Shown: positions 54,856-64,000 of the stretch, piece after piece | How positions within the stretch are numbered: position 1 is the first letter of the stretch | Layout: each line of letters begins with the position of its first letter | From: Kiloniella laminariae | Lineage (GTDB): Bacteria; Pseudomonadota; Alphaproteobacteria; Kiloniellales; Kiloniellaceae | DNA: 64,000 nt | Reading direction: 5' to 3' | NCBI RefSeq assembly: GCF_027214005.1 | Contig: NZ_JAPWGY010000005.1 | Coordinates: 186,001 to 250,000, forward strand | The notes under the pieces: model-generated | What the model saw: only the letters and a program-made list of their open reading frames with translations | Databases searched by the model: none | Told to the model about the DNA's origin: nothing | Made by a program: the position numbers and the translations under genes

Positions 54856-56010
54856 ATGGCTGATATCAAGCTGACAGATATCCGTAAGGCTTATGGAAAA
54901 AATGAAGTTCTGCGGGATATAAATATAGACATAAAAGATGGTGAGTTTGTTGTGTTTGTCGGGCCGTCCGGTTGTGGCAAGTCCACGCTTCTCAGGATGA
55001 TTGCCGGGCTGGAAGACATCTCGGGCGGATCACTGCAAATTGCCGGAGAAACCGTAAACGATCTGACGCCATCCCAGCGTAAAATCGCCATGGTATTTCA
55101 GTCCTACGCACTCTATCCCCATATGACTGTCTACCAAAATATGGCTTTTGGTCTGACACTTGGTAAAAAAGGCCCTCTTGGCGGGTTGCTGGGAGGGGGA
55201 GAAAATAAAAAGATCATCGAAGAGAAGGTCCAGAAAGCTGCTGTGAGCCTCAAGCTGGAGCAGTTGCTCAAGAGATACCCAAGAGAGTTGTCTGGCGGGC
55301 AGCGTCAACGGGTTGCCATCGGGCGTGCCATCGTTCGTGATCCCAACGTCTTCCTGTTTGATGAACCTCTGAGTAACCTTGATGCAGCCTTGCGGGTAAA
55401 TACCCGTCTGGAAATCGCCAAGTTGCATCAGGATCTGCAGGCGACCATTATCTATGTAACCCACGATCAGGTTGAGGCGATGACCCTGGCGGACAAGATC
55501 GTCGTGCTGAACGACGGTCATGTTGCCCAATATGGTACCCCGCTTGAATTATATCACCATCCTGCCAACAAGTTTGTTGCGGGATTTATCGGTTCACCTG
55601 CCATGAACTTTGTTTCCGGTACGGTTGTCGGAAAGCAGGAAAAAGCTCTCGAGATAACACTGGATCAAAACAAAACAACGGTACAAGTTCCTGTCATGCC
55701 CGGAAAAACGGAAGCCGGAGACGTTGTTACGCTGGGTATCCGTCCCGAACATATGTCAGAAAACCAAAACGGAGATTTTACAATTTCCAGTCGGGTCTTG
55801 GCTGTGGAGAGGCTTGGAGATGCCAGTTATCTCTATCTGGAAAATAAAAACCACGCGCACATTTGCGTAAAGGTAGACGGGCATTCTGCCACCCGAACAG
55901 GTGATCAGGTATTGGCAACCGCCCCGCTTGAGGCTCTTCACGTTTTTGATGCTGGAGGACAGGCTTTGCAAAGATCAAAAATCAGCCAGAAGCACAGTGC
56001 TTCCGCCTGA
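54856..56010 (+). CDS. Sugar ABC transporter ATP-binding protein (UgpC/MsmX type)
   Basis: 384 residues from ATG 54856 (AGAGG 8 nt upstream). Walker A GPSGCGKST, signature LSGGQRQRVAIGRAIVRDP, Walker B FLFDEPLSNLDA, H-loop VTHDQVEAMT, then a C-terminal TOBE/OB regulatory domain (about 240-384) as in UgpC/MalK. A slightly unusual 20-residue glycine-rich insertion (GKKGPLGGLLGGGENKK) precedes the signature. It closes the sugar transporter operon and is followed by a terminator. Confidence 0.93.
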   Translation: MADIKLTDIRKAYGKNEVLRDINIDIKDGEFVVFVGPSGCGKSTLLRMIAGLEDISGGSLQIAGETVNDLTPSQRKIAMVFQSYALYPHMTVYQNMAFGLTLGKKGPLGGLLGGGENKKIIEEKVQKAAVSLKLEQLLKRYPRELSGGQRQRVAIGRAIVRDPNVFLFDEPLSNLDAALRVNTRLEIAKLHQDLQATIIYVTHDQVEAMTLADKIVVLNDGHVAQYGTPLELYHHPANKFVAGFIGSPAMNFVSGTVVGKQEKALEITLDQNKTTVQVPVMPGKTEAGDVVTLGIRPEHMSENQNGDFTISSRVLAVERLGDASYLYLENKNHAHICVKVDGHSATRTGDQVLATAPLEALHVFDAGGQALQRSKISQKHSASA

Positions 56011-56046
56011 TTCCATACGATTAAATTACTTTTTATACCGCGTCCT

Positions 56047-56085
56047 GAAACCCCGGCATTCTTTTGCCGGGGTTTCTTGCTTTTT
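56047..56085 (+). terminator. Terminator of the sugar transporter operon
   Basis: A perfect 12-bp stem (GAAACCCCGGCA at 56047-56058, TGCCGGGGTTTC at 56065-56076), 6-nt loop and a following TTGCTTTTT. Confidence 0.93.
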
Positions 56086-56161
56086 CCCGATTTTACGGCC
56101 GGAAACAGTCTGGAAACAACCGGGGAATCCCTAGGAAAAAACCGGGAAATAACTTCGTATC

Positions 56162-56202
56162 TTGATCCATATCAATGCCGAAGGTCCGGGTCAGGTTATA
56201 GT
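56162..56202 (+). promoter_or_regulatory. FNR-type box and promoter of napDABC
   Basis: TTGATCCATATCAA (56162-56175) is an exact match to the FNR consensus TTGAT-N4-ATCAA. TATAGT (56197-56202) would be the -10, placing the box near -41 relative to transcription, the position of a class II FNR activator site. It implies induction under low oxygen. Confidence 0.85.
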
Positions 56203-56322
56203 TCATCTATGAAGGTGGATTAAAACCACCAACAATAAACGAGAGATGAAATCATAAAGCCGGATTTGTTTTCCAACGGATAACGTTGAAAGAGCATCAG
56301 TCGGCAGGGGAATGCCTAGATA

Positions 56323-56571
56323 ATGAACGATGAGACAGATCTTTTTATCTCCAGCCACATCGCACGGATATCACCGGATAATTTCGAGAAGGTGCTAGCG
56401 GACATACTAAAGCACCCTTTCGCCGATGTACCCCTTGTTGATGACAAGGGCAAAGTTGTCATTCTGATTGACGCTCCGACAAGTCGGGATGCCGTCTCGA
56501 CGATTGACAGTATCAGGACGACAGAAGGGGTTTATTCGTTTTCACCCGTCTATCAGCACGAAGAAGCATGA
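56323..56571 (+). CDS. napD: Periplasmic nitrate reductase chaperone NapD
   Basis: 82 residues, the family's ferredoxin-like fold. It starts [28 protein letters not shown] and contains [32 protein letters not shown]. NapD binds the NapA twin-arginine signal and holds NapA back from export until its cofactors are in place. AGGGG lies 13 nt before the ATG. It overlaps or nearly overlaps the napA start region, heading napDABC. Confidence 0.9.
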   Translation: MNDETDLFISSHIARISPDNFEKVLADILKHPFADVPLVDDKGKVVILIDAPTSRDAVSTIDSIRTTEGVYSFSPVYQHEEA

Positions 56572-56621
56572 ACCGGAACGTCAGGTTCGATTTAACCGGT
56601 AAAACTCAAGGACATCATGTG

Positions 56622-59126
56622 ATGAAGTTAACAAGACGTGATTATATCAAGGCCAATGCCATTGCCGTTGCTGCAGGCGTTGCTGGCATGACAAGCAAGG
56701 TATCTGCGACCAATCTGGTGACGGATAGCTCCAAAACAGAACTCAAGTGGTCCAAAGCTCCCTGTCGGTTCTGTGGAACAGGTTGTAGCGTCATGGTTGG
56801 AACCAAGGAAGGTCGCGTTGTTGCGACACATGGCGATGTCAAAGCTGAAGTCAACCGGGGCTTGAACTGCGTTAAAGGGTATTTCCTTTCCAAGATCATG
56901 TACGGCAAGGATCGCCTGACCACGCCGCTTCTTCGTATGAAAGATGGAAAGTATGCCAAGGATGGTGAATTCACGCCTGTGTCCTGGGATGTTGCCATGG
57001 ATATTATGGCAGAAAAATTTAAAGCGGCGGTGAAAGAAAACGGCCCGACATCTATCGGGATGTTCGGATCCGGACAGTGGACTGTCTGGGAAGGTTACGC
57101 AGCTTCCAAATTGCTGAAAGCCGGTTTTGGCTCTAACAACATTGATCCCAATGCCCGACACTGTATGGCCTCTGCTGTTGGCGGCTTTATGCGGACTTTC
57201 GGCATTGATGAGCCGATGGGGTGTTATGATGATATTGAGGCCACTGATGCTTTTGTACTCTGGGGCTCAAATATGGCGGAAATGCACCCGATACTCTGGA
57301 CCAGAGTGACGGATCGCCGCCTCAGCGCGCCCAACACAAAGGTTGCAGTTCTGTCGACATTTGAGCATCGCTGTTTTGATCTTGCCGACATTCCCATGGT
57401 TTTCACCCCACAAACTGATCTGGCGATCCTGAATTTCATTGCCAACTACATCATACAGAACGACAAGGTAAATCATGACTTTGTCTCTAAACATGTAAAC
57501 TTCCGCCGGGGTAATGATGATATCGGGTACGGTCTGAGACCTGAACATGAACTGGAGAAAAAAGCCAAGAATGCCGGTGAAGCTGGCGGTTCCAGTGAAA
57601 TGAATTTTGAAGAATTCAAGGCGTTTGTTGCCGATTATACCCTTGAGAAGGTTTCAAAACTCTCTGGCGTACCGGAAAACCGTCTGGTTGAATTGGCTGA
57701 ACTCTACGCCGATCCTGATCGCAAGGTCGTGTCCTTCTGGACCATGGGCTTTAATCAGCATACACGTGGCGTATGGTGTAACAACCTGATCTATAATATC
57801 CACCTTCTGGTTGGAAAGATATCAACACCGGGCAATTCTCCCTTCTCCTTGACAGGCCAGCCTTCAGCCTGTGGTACCGCCCGTGAAGTCGGCACCTTCT
57901 CTCACAGACTGCCTGCGGATATGGTTGTTACCAATCCAGAGCATCGGGCCTATGCCGAGAAGATCTGGAAAATTCCGGCCGGGATTATCCCAGAGAAACC
58001 CGGTTATCACGCTGTGTTGCAAAACCGCATGCTCAAAGACGGAAAGCTCAATGCCTATTGGGTGATGTGTAACAACAACATGCAGGCTGCTCCTAACCTC
58101 AATGAAGAAGGCTATCCAGGCTATCGCAACCCGAAAAACTTTATCGTTGTGTCGGATCCTTACCCGACTGTAACCGCTGAAGCGGCTGATCTGATCCTTC
58201 CCACAGCCATGTGGGTGGAAAAGGAAGGGGCCTATGGCAACGCTGAGCGCCGCACCCAGTTCTGGCACCAGCTGGTTACGGCTCCTGGCGAAGCAAAATC
58301 AGATCTCTGGCAGTTGATGGAATTCTCCAAACGCATCACCACGGATGATGTCTGGCCGGCAGAGGTGTTGTCTGAGAACCCGGAATACAAGGGTAAAACT
58401 CTATTCGAAGTACTTTACGCCAACGGCAATGTGGAAAAATATCCACTGTCAGAGATCCATCCCGATTATGAAAATATAGAGTCCAAACATTTTGGCTTTT
58501 ATGTTCAGAAAGGTCTGTTTGAAGAATATGCCGAGTTCGGTCGAGGCCATGGTCATGATCTGGCGCCATTCGAGGTTTATCACCAGGAACGTGGTCTGAG
58601 ATGGCCTGTCGTCAACGGGCAGGAAACCCGCTGGCGTTTCAAAGAGGGATCAGACCCTTACGCAAAACCGGGAAGCGATTTTGATTTCTATGGCAAACCT
58701 GACGGACGGGCGGTGATTTTTGCCCTTCCCTATGAACCCCCAGCTGAGAGCCCTGACGAGGAATTCGATCTCTGGCTTTCAACCGGACGCGTGCTGGAGC
58801 ACTGGCACTCTGGCTCCATGACCCAGCGTGTTCCTGAACTTTATAAAGCTTTCCCTGATTCTGTTGCCTTTATGCATCCTGATGATGCTGCTGCTCGTGG
58901 GCTGCGTCGCGGACAGGAAATCAAGGTCATCTCCCGCCGGGGTGAAATGGTTACCCGTGTCGAAACGCGGGGCAGGAACAAACCTCCGAAGGGGCTTATT
59001 TTTGTTCCCTGGTTTGATGCCAGCCAGTTGATCAACAAGGTTACACTGGATGCAACTGATCCGATTTCCAAACAAACCGACTTTAAGAAATGTGCTGTCA
59101 AAGTGATCGCCACGGGGAGAGCGTAA
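56622..59126 (+). CDS. napA: Periplasmic nitrate reductase catalytic subunit NapA
   Basis: 834 residues from ATG 56622 (AAGGA 9 nt upstream), which gives the usual [11 protein letters not shown] twin-arginine start; an in-frame ATG at 56568 overlapping the napD stop (ATGA) is possible and would add 18 residues. Ligands of the [4Fe-4S] cluster are [18 protein letters not shown] and the later CVKG. The molybdenum ligand cysteine is in [13 protein letters not shown]. The protein holds the bis-MGD molybdenum cofactor and reduces nitrate to nitrite in the periplasm. It receives electrons from NapB and NapC. Confidence 0.96.
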   Translation: MKLTRRDYIKANAIAVAAGVAGMTSKVSATNLVTDSSKTELKWSKAPCRFCGTGCSVMVGTKEGRVVATHGDVKAEVNRGLNCVKGYFLSKIMYGKDRLTTPLLRMKDGKYAKDGEFTPVSWDVAMDIMAEKFKAAVKENGPTSIGMFGSGQWTVWEGYAASKLLKAGFGSNNIDPNARHCMASAVGGFMRTFGIDEPMGCYDDIEATDAFVLWGSNMAEMHPILWTRVTDRRLSAPNTKVAVLSTFEHRCFDLADIPMVFTPQTDLAILNFIANYIIQNDKVNHDFVSKHVNFRRGNDDIGYGLRPEHELEKKAKNAGEAGGSSEMNFEEFKAFVADYTLEKVSKLSGVPENRLVELAELYADPDRKVVSFWTMGFNQHTRGVWCNNLIYNIHLLVGKISTPGNSPFSLTGQPSACGTAREVGTFSHRLPADMVVTNPEHRAYAEKIWKIPAGIIPEKPGYHAVLQNRMLKDGKLNAYWVMCNNNMQAAPNLNEEGYPGYRNPKNFIVVSDPYPTVTAEAADLILPTAMWVEKEGAYGNAERRTQFWHQLVTAPGEAKSDLWQLMEFSKRITTDDVWPAEVLSENPEYKGKTLFEVLYANGNVEKYPLSEIHPDYENIESKHFGFYVQKGLFEEYAEFGRGHGHDLAPFEVYHQERGLRWPVVNGQETRWRFKEGSDPYAKPGSDFDFYGKPDGRAVIFALPYEPPAESPDEEFDLWLSTGRVLEHWHSGSMTQRVPELYKAFPDSVAFMHPDDAAARGLRRGQEIKVISRRGEMVTRVETRGRNKPPKGLIFVPWFDASQLINKVTLDATDPISKQTDFKKCAVKVIATGRA

Positions 59127-59127
59127 A

Positions 59128-59580
59128 ATGAAACGCATTCTTATCAATATAACAACAGCACTTGGTCTTGTGTTCTATGCAACAAGTGCGCTTTCGGATG
59201 GCACAGCAACCTTGCGTCAGGGAACTCCTATTACATCTGAAGCCGAAGCACCTCCAATCACAAAGGAGGAAAATACAGATGTGAAGCGGGTAAGAAACTA
59301 TCCGGAACAGCCGCCGACTATCCCGCATCAAGTCAGGGATTACCAGATCACGCTGAACGCAAACAAATGTCTTTCCTGTCACGCCCGGACCCGTACAGGG
59401 GAATCCCAGGCGCCAATGGTGAGTGTAACGCATTATATGGACCGGGATAATCAGGTGTTGGCAACGGTTTCACCACGTCGATATTTCTGTAACCAGTGTC
59501 ACGTTACCCAGGTATCTGCACGCCCACTGGTCGAAAATGAGTTCATTGACGTGGAAGACCTGATCAAGGGTGAACAATAA
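59128..59580 (+). CDS. napB: Periplasmic nitrate reductase dihaem cytochrome NapB
   Basis: 150 residues with a signal peptide (about 1-22, ending SALS). Two haem c motifs: CLSCH (near residue 86) and CNQCH (near 120), each followed by a later histidine ligand. It passes electrons from NapC to NapA in the periplasm. It begins one base after the napA stop and its stop overlaps the napC ATG (TAATG). Confidence 0.95.
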   Translation: MKRILINITTALGLVFYATSALSDGTATLRQGTPITSEAEAPPITKEENTDVKRVRNYPEQPPTIPHQVRDYQITLNANKCLSCHARTRTGESQAPMVSVTHYMDRDNQVLATVSPRRYFCNQCHVTQVSARPLVENEFIDVEDLIKGEQ

Positions 59581-60188
59581 TGGCGCCTTTCAAAAAAATC
59601 TTCTGTCTGATCGCGGGGCTCTGGTCTCGGGCCAATCGTCCTGCGAAGCATCTTTCAATCGGGTTTCTGACGATTGGGGGATTTGTCGCCGGGGTGATGT
59701 TCTGGGGTGGTTTCAACACCGCGTTGGAAGTGACCAATACTGAAGAGTTTTGTGTCAGCTGTCATGAAATGGGGGATAACGTTTTTGCAGAGTTGAAAAC
59801 GACGATCCATTACAGCAACCGTTCAGGGGTTCGGGCCAGTTGTCCTGACTGTCATGTTCCGCATAACTGGACCGACAAGATTGCCCGGAAAACCCAGGCA
59901 TCCAAAGAAGTCTGGGGCAAGCTTTTTGGCACCATCGACACTCGGGAGAAGTTTCAGGCCGAGCGCCGCCGCTTGGCGGGGCATGAATGGGATCGTCTCA
60001 AAGCCAACAACTCGCTGGAGTGCCGCAACTGTCACTCTGTTGAATCCATGGATATTACCGTCCAGAGCCCTCGGGCCGCCACGGCACACCAGACATTCCT
60101 TTTTACAGGTGAGAAGACCTGTATTGATTGTCACAAGGGGATCGCGCATCACCTGCCAGACATGACTGGTGTTGAAGGCTGGGAATAG
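59580..60188 (+). CDS. napC: Membrane-anchored tetrahaem cytochrome NapC
   Basis: 202 residues. One N-terminal membrane helix (about 28-48) anchors it, then four haem c sites: CVSCH, CPDCH, CRNCH and CIDCH. This is a NapC/NirT-family quinol dehydrogenase that takes electrons from ubiquinol or menaquinol and gives them to NapB. No napGH or napF genes are present, so NapC is the sole apparent quinol route. The operon ends in a bidirectional terminator. Confidence 0.95.
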   Translation: MAPFKKIFCLIAGLWSRANRPAKHLSIGFLTIGGFVAGVMFWGGFNTALEVTNTEEFCVSCHEMGDNVFAELKTTIHYSNRSGVRASCPDCHVPHNWTDKIARKTQASKEVWGKLFGTIDTREKFQAERRRLAGHEWDRLKANNSLECRNCHSVESMDITVQSPRAATAHQTFLFTGEKTCIDCHKGIAHHLPDMTGVEGWE

Positions 60189-60213
60189 GACTTAACATCC
60201 AGATAAGGCGATA

Positions 60214-60247
60214 AAAAAGGGAGGTCATTGATTTGACCTCCCTTTTT
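60214..60247. terminator. Bidirectional terminator between napC and napE
   Basis: A perfect 14-bp stem (AAAAAGGGAGGTCA at 60214-60227, TGACCTCCCTTTTT at 60234-60247) with a 6-nt loop. A and T runs at its ends let it stop transcription from both sides, fitting convergent napC and napE. Confidence 0.93.
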
Positions 60248-60267
60248 GTTTGATACAGTGTTGAAAA

Positions 60268-60438
60268 TCAGTTGGTAGGTGGACCGGCAATAAAGATCTG
60301 GTACATCCAGATACTGAAACCATAGGCCCCGACCAGTGCAATCGTCAGCACAGGGATTAGTACTGCTGCGAGAAACAGGAAAAGACTGACTTCCCGCCCT
60401 TTGCTTGGTTCTGTTGAAGTCACATCAAGATTTTGCAC
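60268..60438 (-). CDS. napE: Nitrate reductase accessory membrane protein NapE
   Basis: 56 residues starting at GTG 60438, with GAGGG 7 nt upstream. The product begins MQNLDVTSTEPSKGREVSLF, has a membrane helix (LFLFLAAVLIPVLTIALVG), and ends in the family pattern GYGFSIWMYQ then a GPP motif. Its role in Nap is unknown. In most clusters napE is the first gene in the same direction as napDABC; here it is on the opposite strand, convergent, with its own FNR-type box. Confidence 0.88.
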   Translation of the reverse strand: MQNLDVTSTEPSKGREVSLFLFLAAVLIPVLTIALVGAYGFSIWMYQIFIAGPPTN

Positions 60439-60521
60439 AAATTTGCCCTCAAGTCCTGGAGTGATGCTTTAGAAATACTTCTATACAAGTATCCATCATA
60501 AAGCAGTCCGGGCAAAACACA

Positions 60522-60535
60522 TTGACATAAATCAA
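60522..60535 (-). promoter_or_regulatory. FNR-type box upstream of napE
   Basis: TTGACATAAATCAA, a one-mismatch match to TTGAT-N4-ATCAA, lies 84-97 bp upstream of the napE start on the minus strand. It suggests the same low-oxygen control as napDABC. Confidence 0.65.
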
Positions 60536-60663
60536 TGTTCCCTAGGCATCATTGGATAATTTCCTGCGATCATCTTTGGATTGGGATCAACTCTGAAATT
60601 AAATCGGCTTCAGATAACCCTGCGCTTGAAACCATTCCGGGCCTGTTCTATAAACAGACTATC

Positions 60664-60765
60664 CAAGGGGTGTCCTCAGAAGAGGGCTGAGATTGTGCTG
60701 TTACTGCACGGGACTCTTTGAACCTGATCCGGGTCATGCCGGCGAAGGGATAGGAACCGCAGCAG
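60664..60765 (+). promoter_or_regulatory. TPP riboswitch (THI element)
   Basis: The conserved core is visible: GGGGTGTCCT near 60667, CTGAGA at 60687-60692, then ACCTGATCCGGGTCATGCC from about 60722 and GCGAAGGGA from 60742. This is the bacterial thiamine diphosphate aptamer before thiC. It would reduce thiCOSG expression when TPP is plentiful. Confidence 0.96.
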
Positions 60766-60818
60766 ATAGTAGTACAATAAGTACGACTACTTTCTGGTCA
60801 CCTCCCCATAGCGCCCCG

Positions 60819-63771
<2,953 letters not shown>

Positions 63772-63787
<16 letters not shown>

Positions 63788-63969
63788 ACGGACAGGAATT
63801 GGAGACGGCAGCAGAAAACCTGGCTGATCTTTTGAACGAGCAAGGATATGGTTCTGCCCGTGTCGCCACAGCCTTGAATGGTGAGTTGGCGCCAGCAAGC
63901 TGTCGAAAAGAGATGTTGATAAGTCAGGGTGACGCCATTGAAATTGTTGCCCCGATGCAAGGGGGGTAA
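63772..63969 (+). CDS. thiS: Thiamine sulfur-carrier protein ThiS
   Basis: 65 residues, ubiquitin-like fold, ending MQGG. The terminal Gly-Gly is the adenylated and thiocarboxylated end that supplies sulfur to ThiG. It begins MRISLNGQELETAAENLADLLNEQG. It lies between thiO and thiG, the usual order. ThiF is not in the window. Confidence 0.94.
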
Positions 63970-63977
63970 CACAGATC

Positions 63978-64000
63978 ATGACATTAGAGTTTTACGGCCA
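63978..64000 (+). CDS. thiG: Thiazole synthase ThiG, first residues only
   Basis: An ATG 8 bp after the thiS stop starts MTLEFYG before the window ends. The position directly after thiS, and the start, fit ThiG. Only seven residues are visible, so the assignment rests mainly on order. Confidence 0.75.

Noticed and set aside
56568-56621. Earlier napA start overlapping the napD stop
   Set aside because: It would place 18 extra residues before the usual MKLTRRD twin-arginine start. The ATG at 56622 has a better ribosome site and gives the usual family length. Kept as an alternative only.

Overview
The window comes from an alphaproteobacterium of moderate GC content. The evidence is the arrangement of the Ntr genes (dusB-ntrB-ntrC-ntrY-ntrX-trkA, then hfq-hflX), the bifunctional ispDF gene, a pyruvate dehydrogenase E1-beta subunit carrying its own lipoyl domain, GTTC-N7-GTTC and GAAC-N7-GAAC type SOS boxes, and a CIRCE-controlled groESL. 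Genes for periplasmic nitrate reductase and a PAS_5-type protein fit a marine Rhodospirillales or Kiloniellales-like bacterium. That placement is inference; no 16S gene is present. Almost all the sequence is ordinary, densely packed chromosome.

Layout. 1-6175 (+): pyruvate dehydrogenase complex (pdhA partial, pdhB, pdhC, lpd), lipA and a COQ10/RatA-type START protein. 6186-9166 (-): ispDF, pgpA, pncC/cinA C-terminal type gene and a CPBP membrane protease, a compact operon divergent from a CcsA-like gene. 10228-19017 (+): dusB-ntrBC-ntrYX-trkA, the nitrogen-control cluster. 19138-23716 (+): HAD phosphatase, hfq, hflX and groESL. 23947-26081 (-): umuDC with two SOS boxes, and a small MazG-like protein. 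26242-30650 (+): adenine deaminase, an IMPase-family phosphatase, a NIPSNAP/ABM pair, an AEC transporter and a PAS_5 protein. mazG (-) and a Cache-domain chemoreceptor (+) follow. 34416-39638 (+): a complete branched-chain-type amino-acid ABC transporter with a candidate sigma-54 promoter. 39824-41292 (+): LysE exporter and a retropepsin-like membrane protease.

41293-42800 is the only clearly accessory stretch: AT-rich, with two gene remnants, an orphan acidic protein and a small membrane protein. 43068-56010 is a large amino-sugar locus. On the minus strand it has a BadF-type kinase, a GntR regulator, a NagB-II-type SIS protein, nagA, a Gfo/Idh oxidoreductase, class II aldolase and a PfkB kinase. 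On the plus strand it has a divergent MurQ-like protein and a CUT1 sugar ABC transporter. Together these could carry imported N-acetylglucosamine (and possibly MurNAc-type sugars) down to triose phosphates. 56323-60438 holds napDABC, with napE convergent; each has an FNR-type box upstream. 60664-64000 is a TPP-riboswitch-controlled thiCOSG operon, cut by the window end.

The signals most worth attention are the SOS-controlled, apparently leaderless umuDC promoter, the degraded islet bounded by a hairpin, a 13-bp tandem repeat between fba and the PfkB gene, the MurQ-like protein with altered signature motifs, and the NtrX protein without a GAFTGA loop. I did not find a CRISPR array, a prophage, an insertion sequence or a tRNA or rRNA gene.
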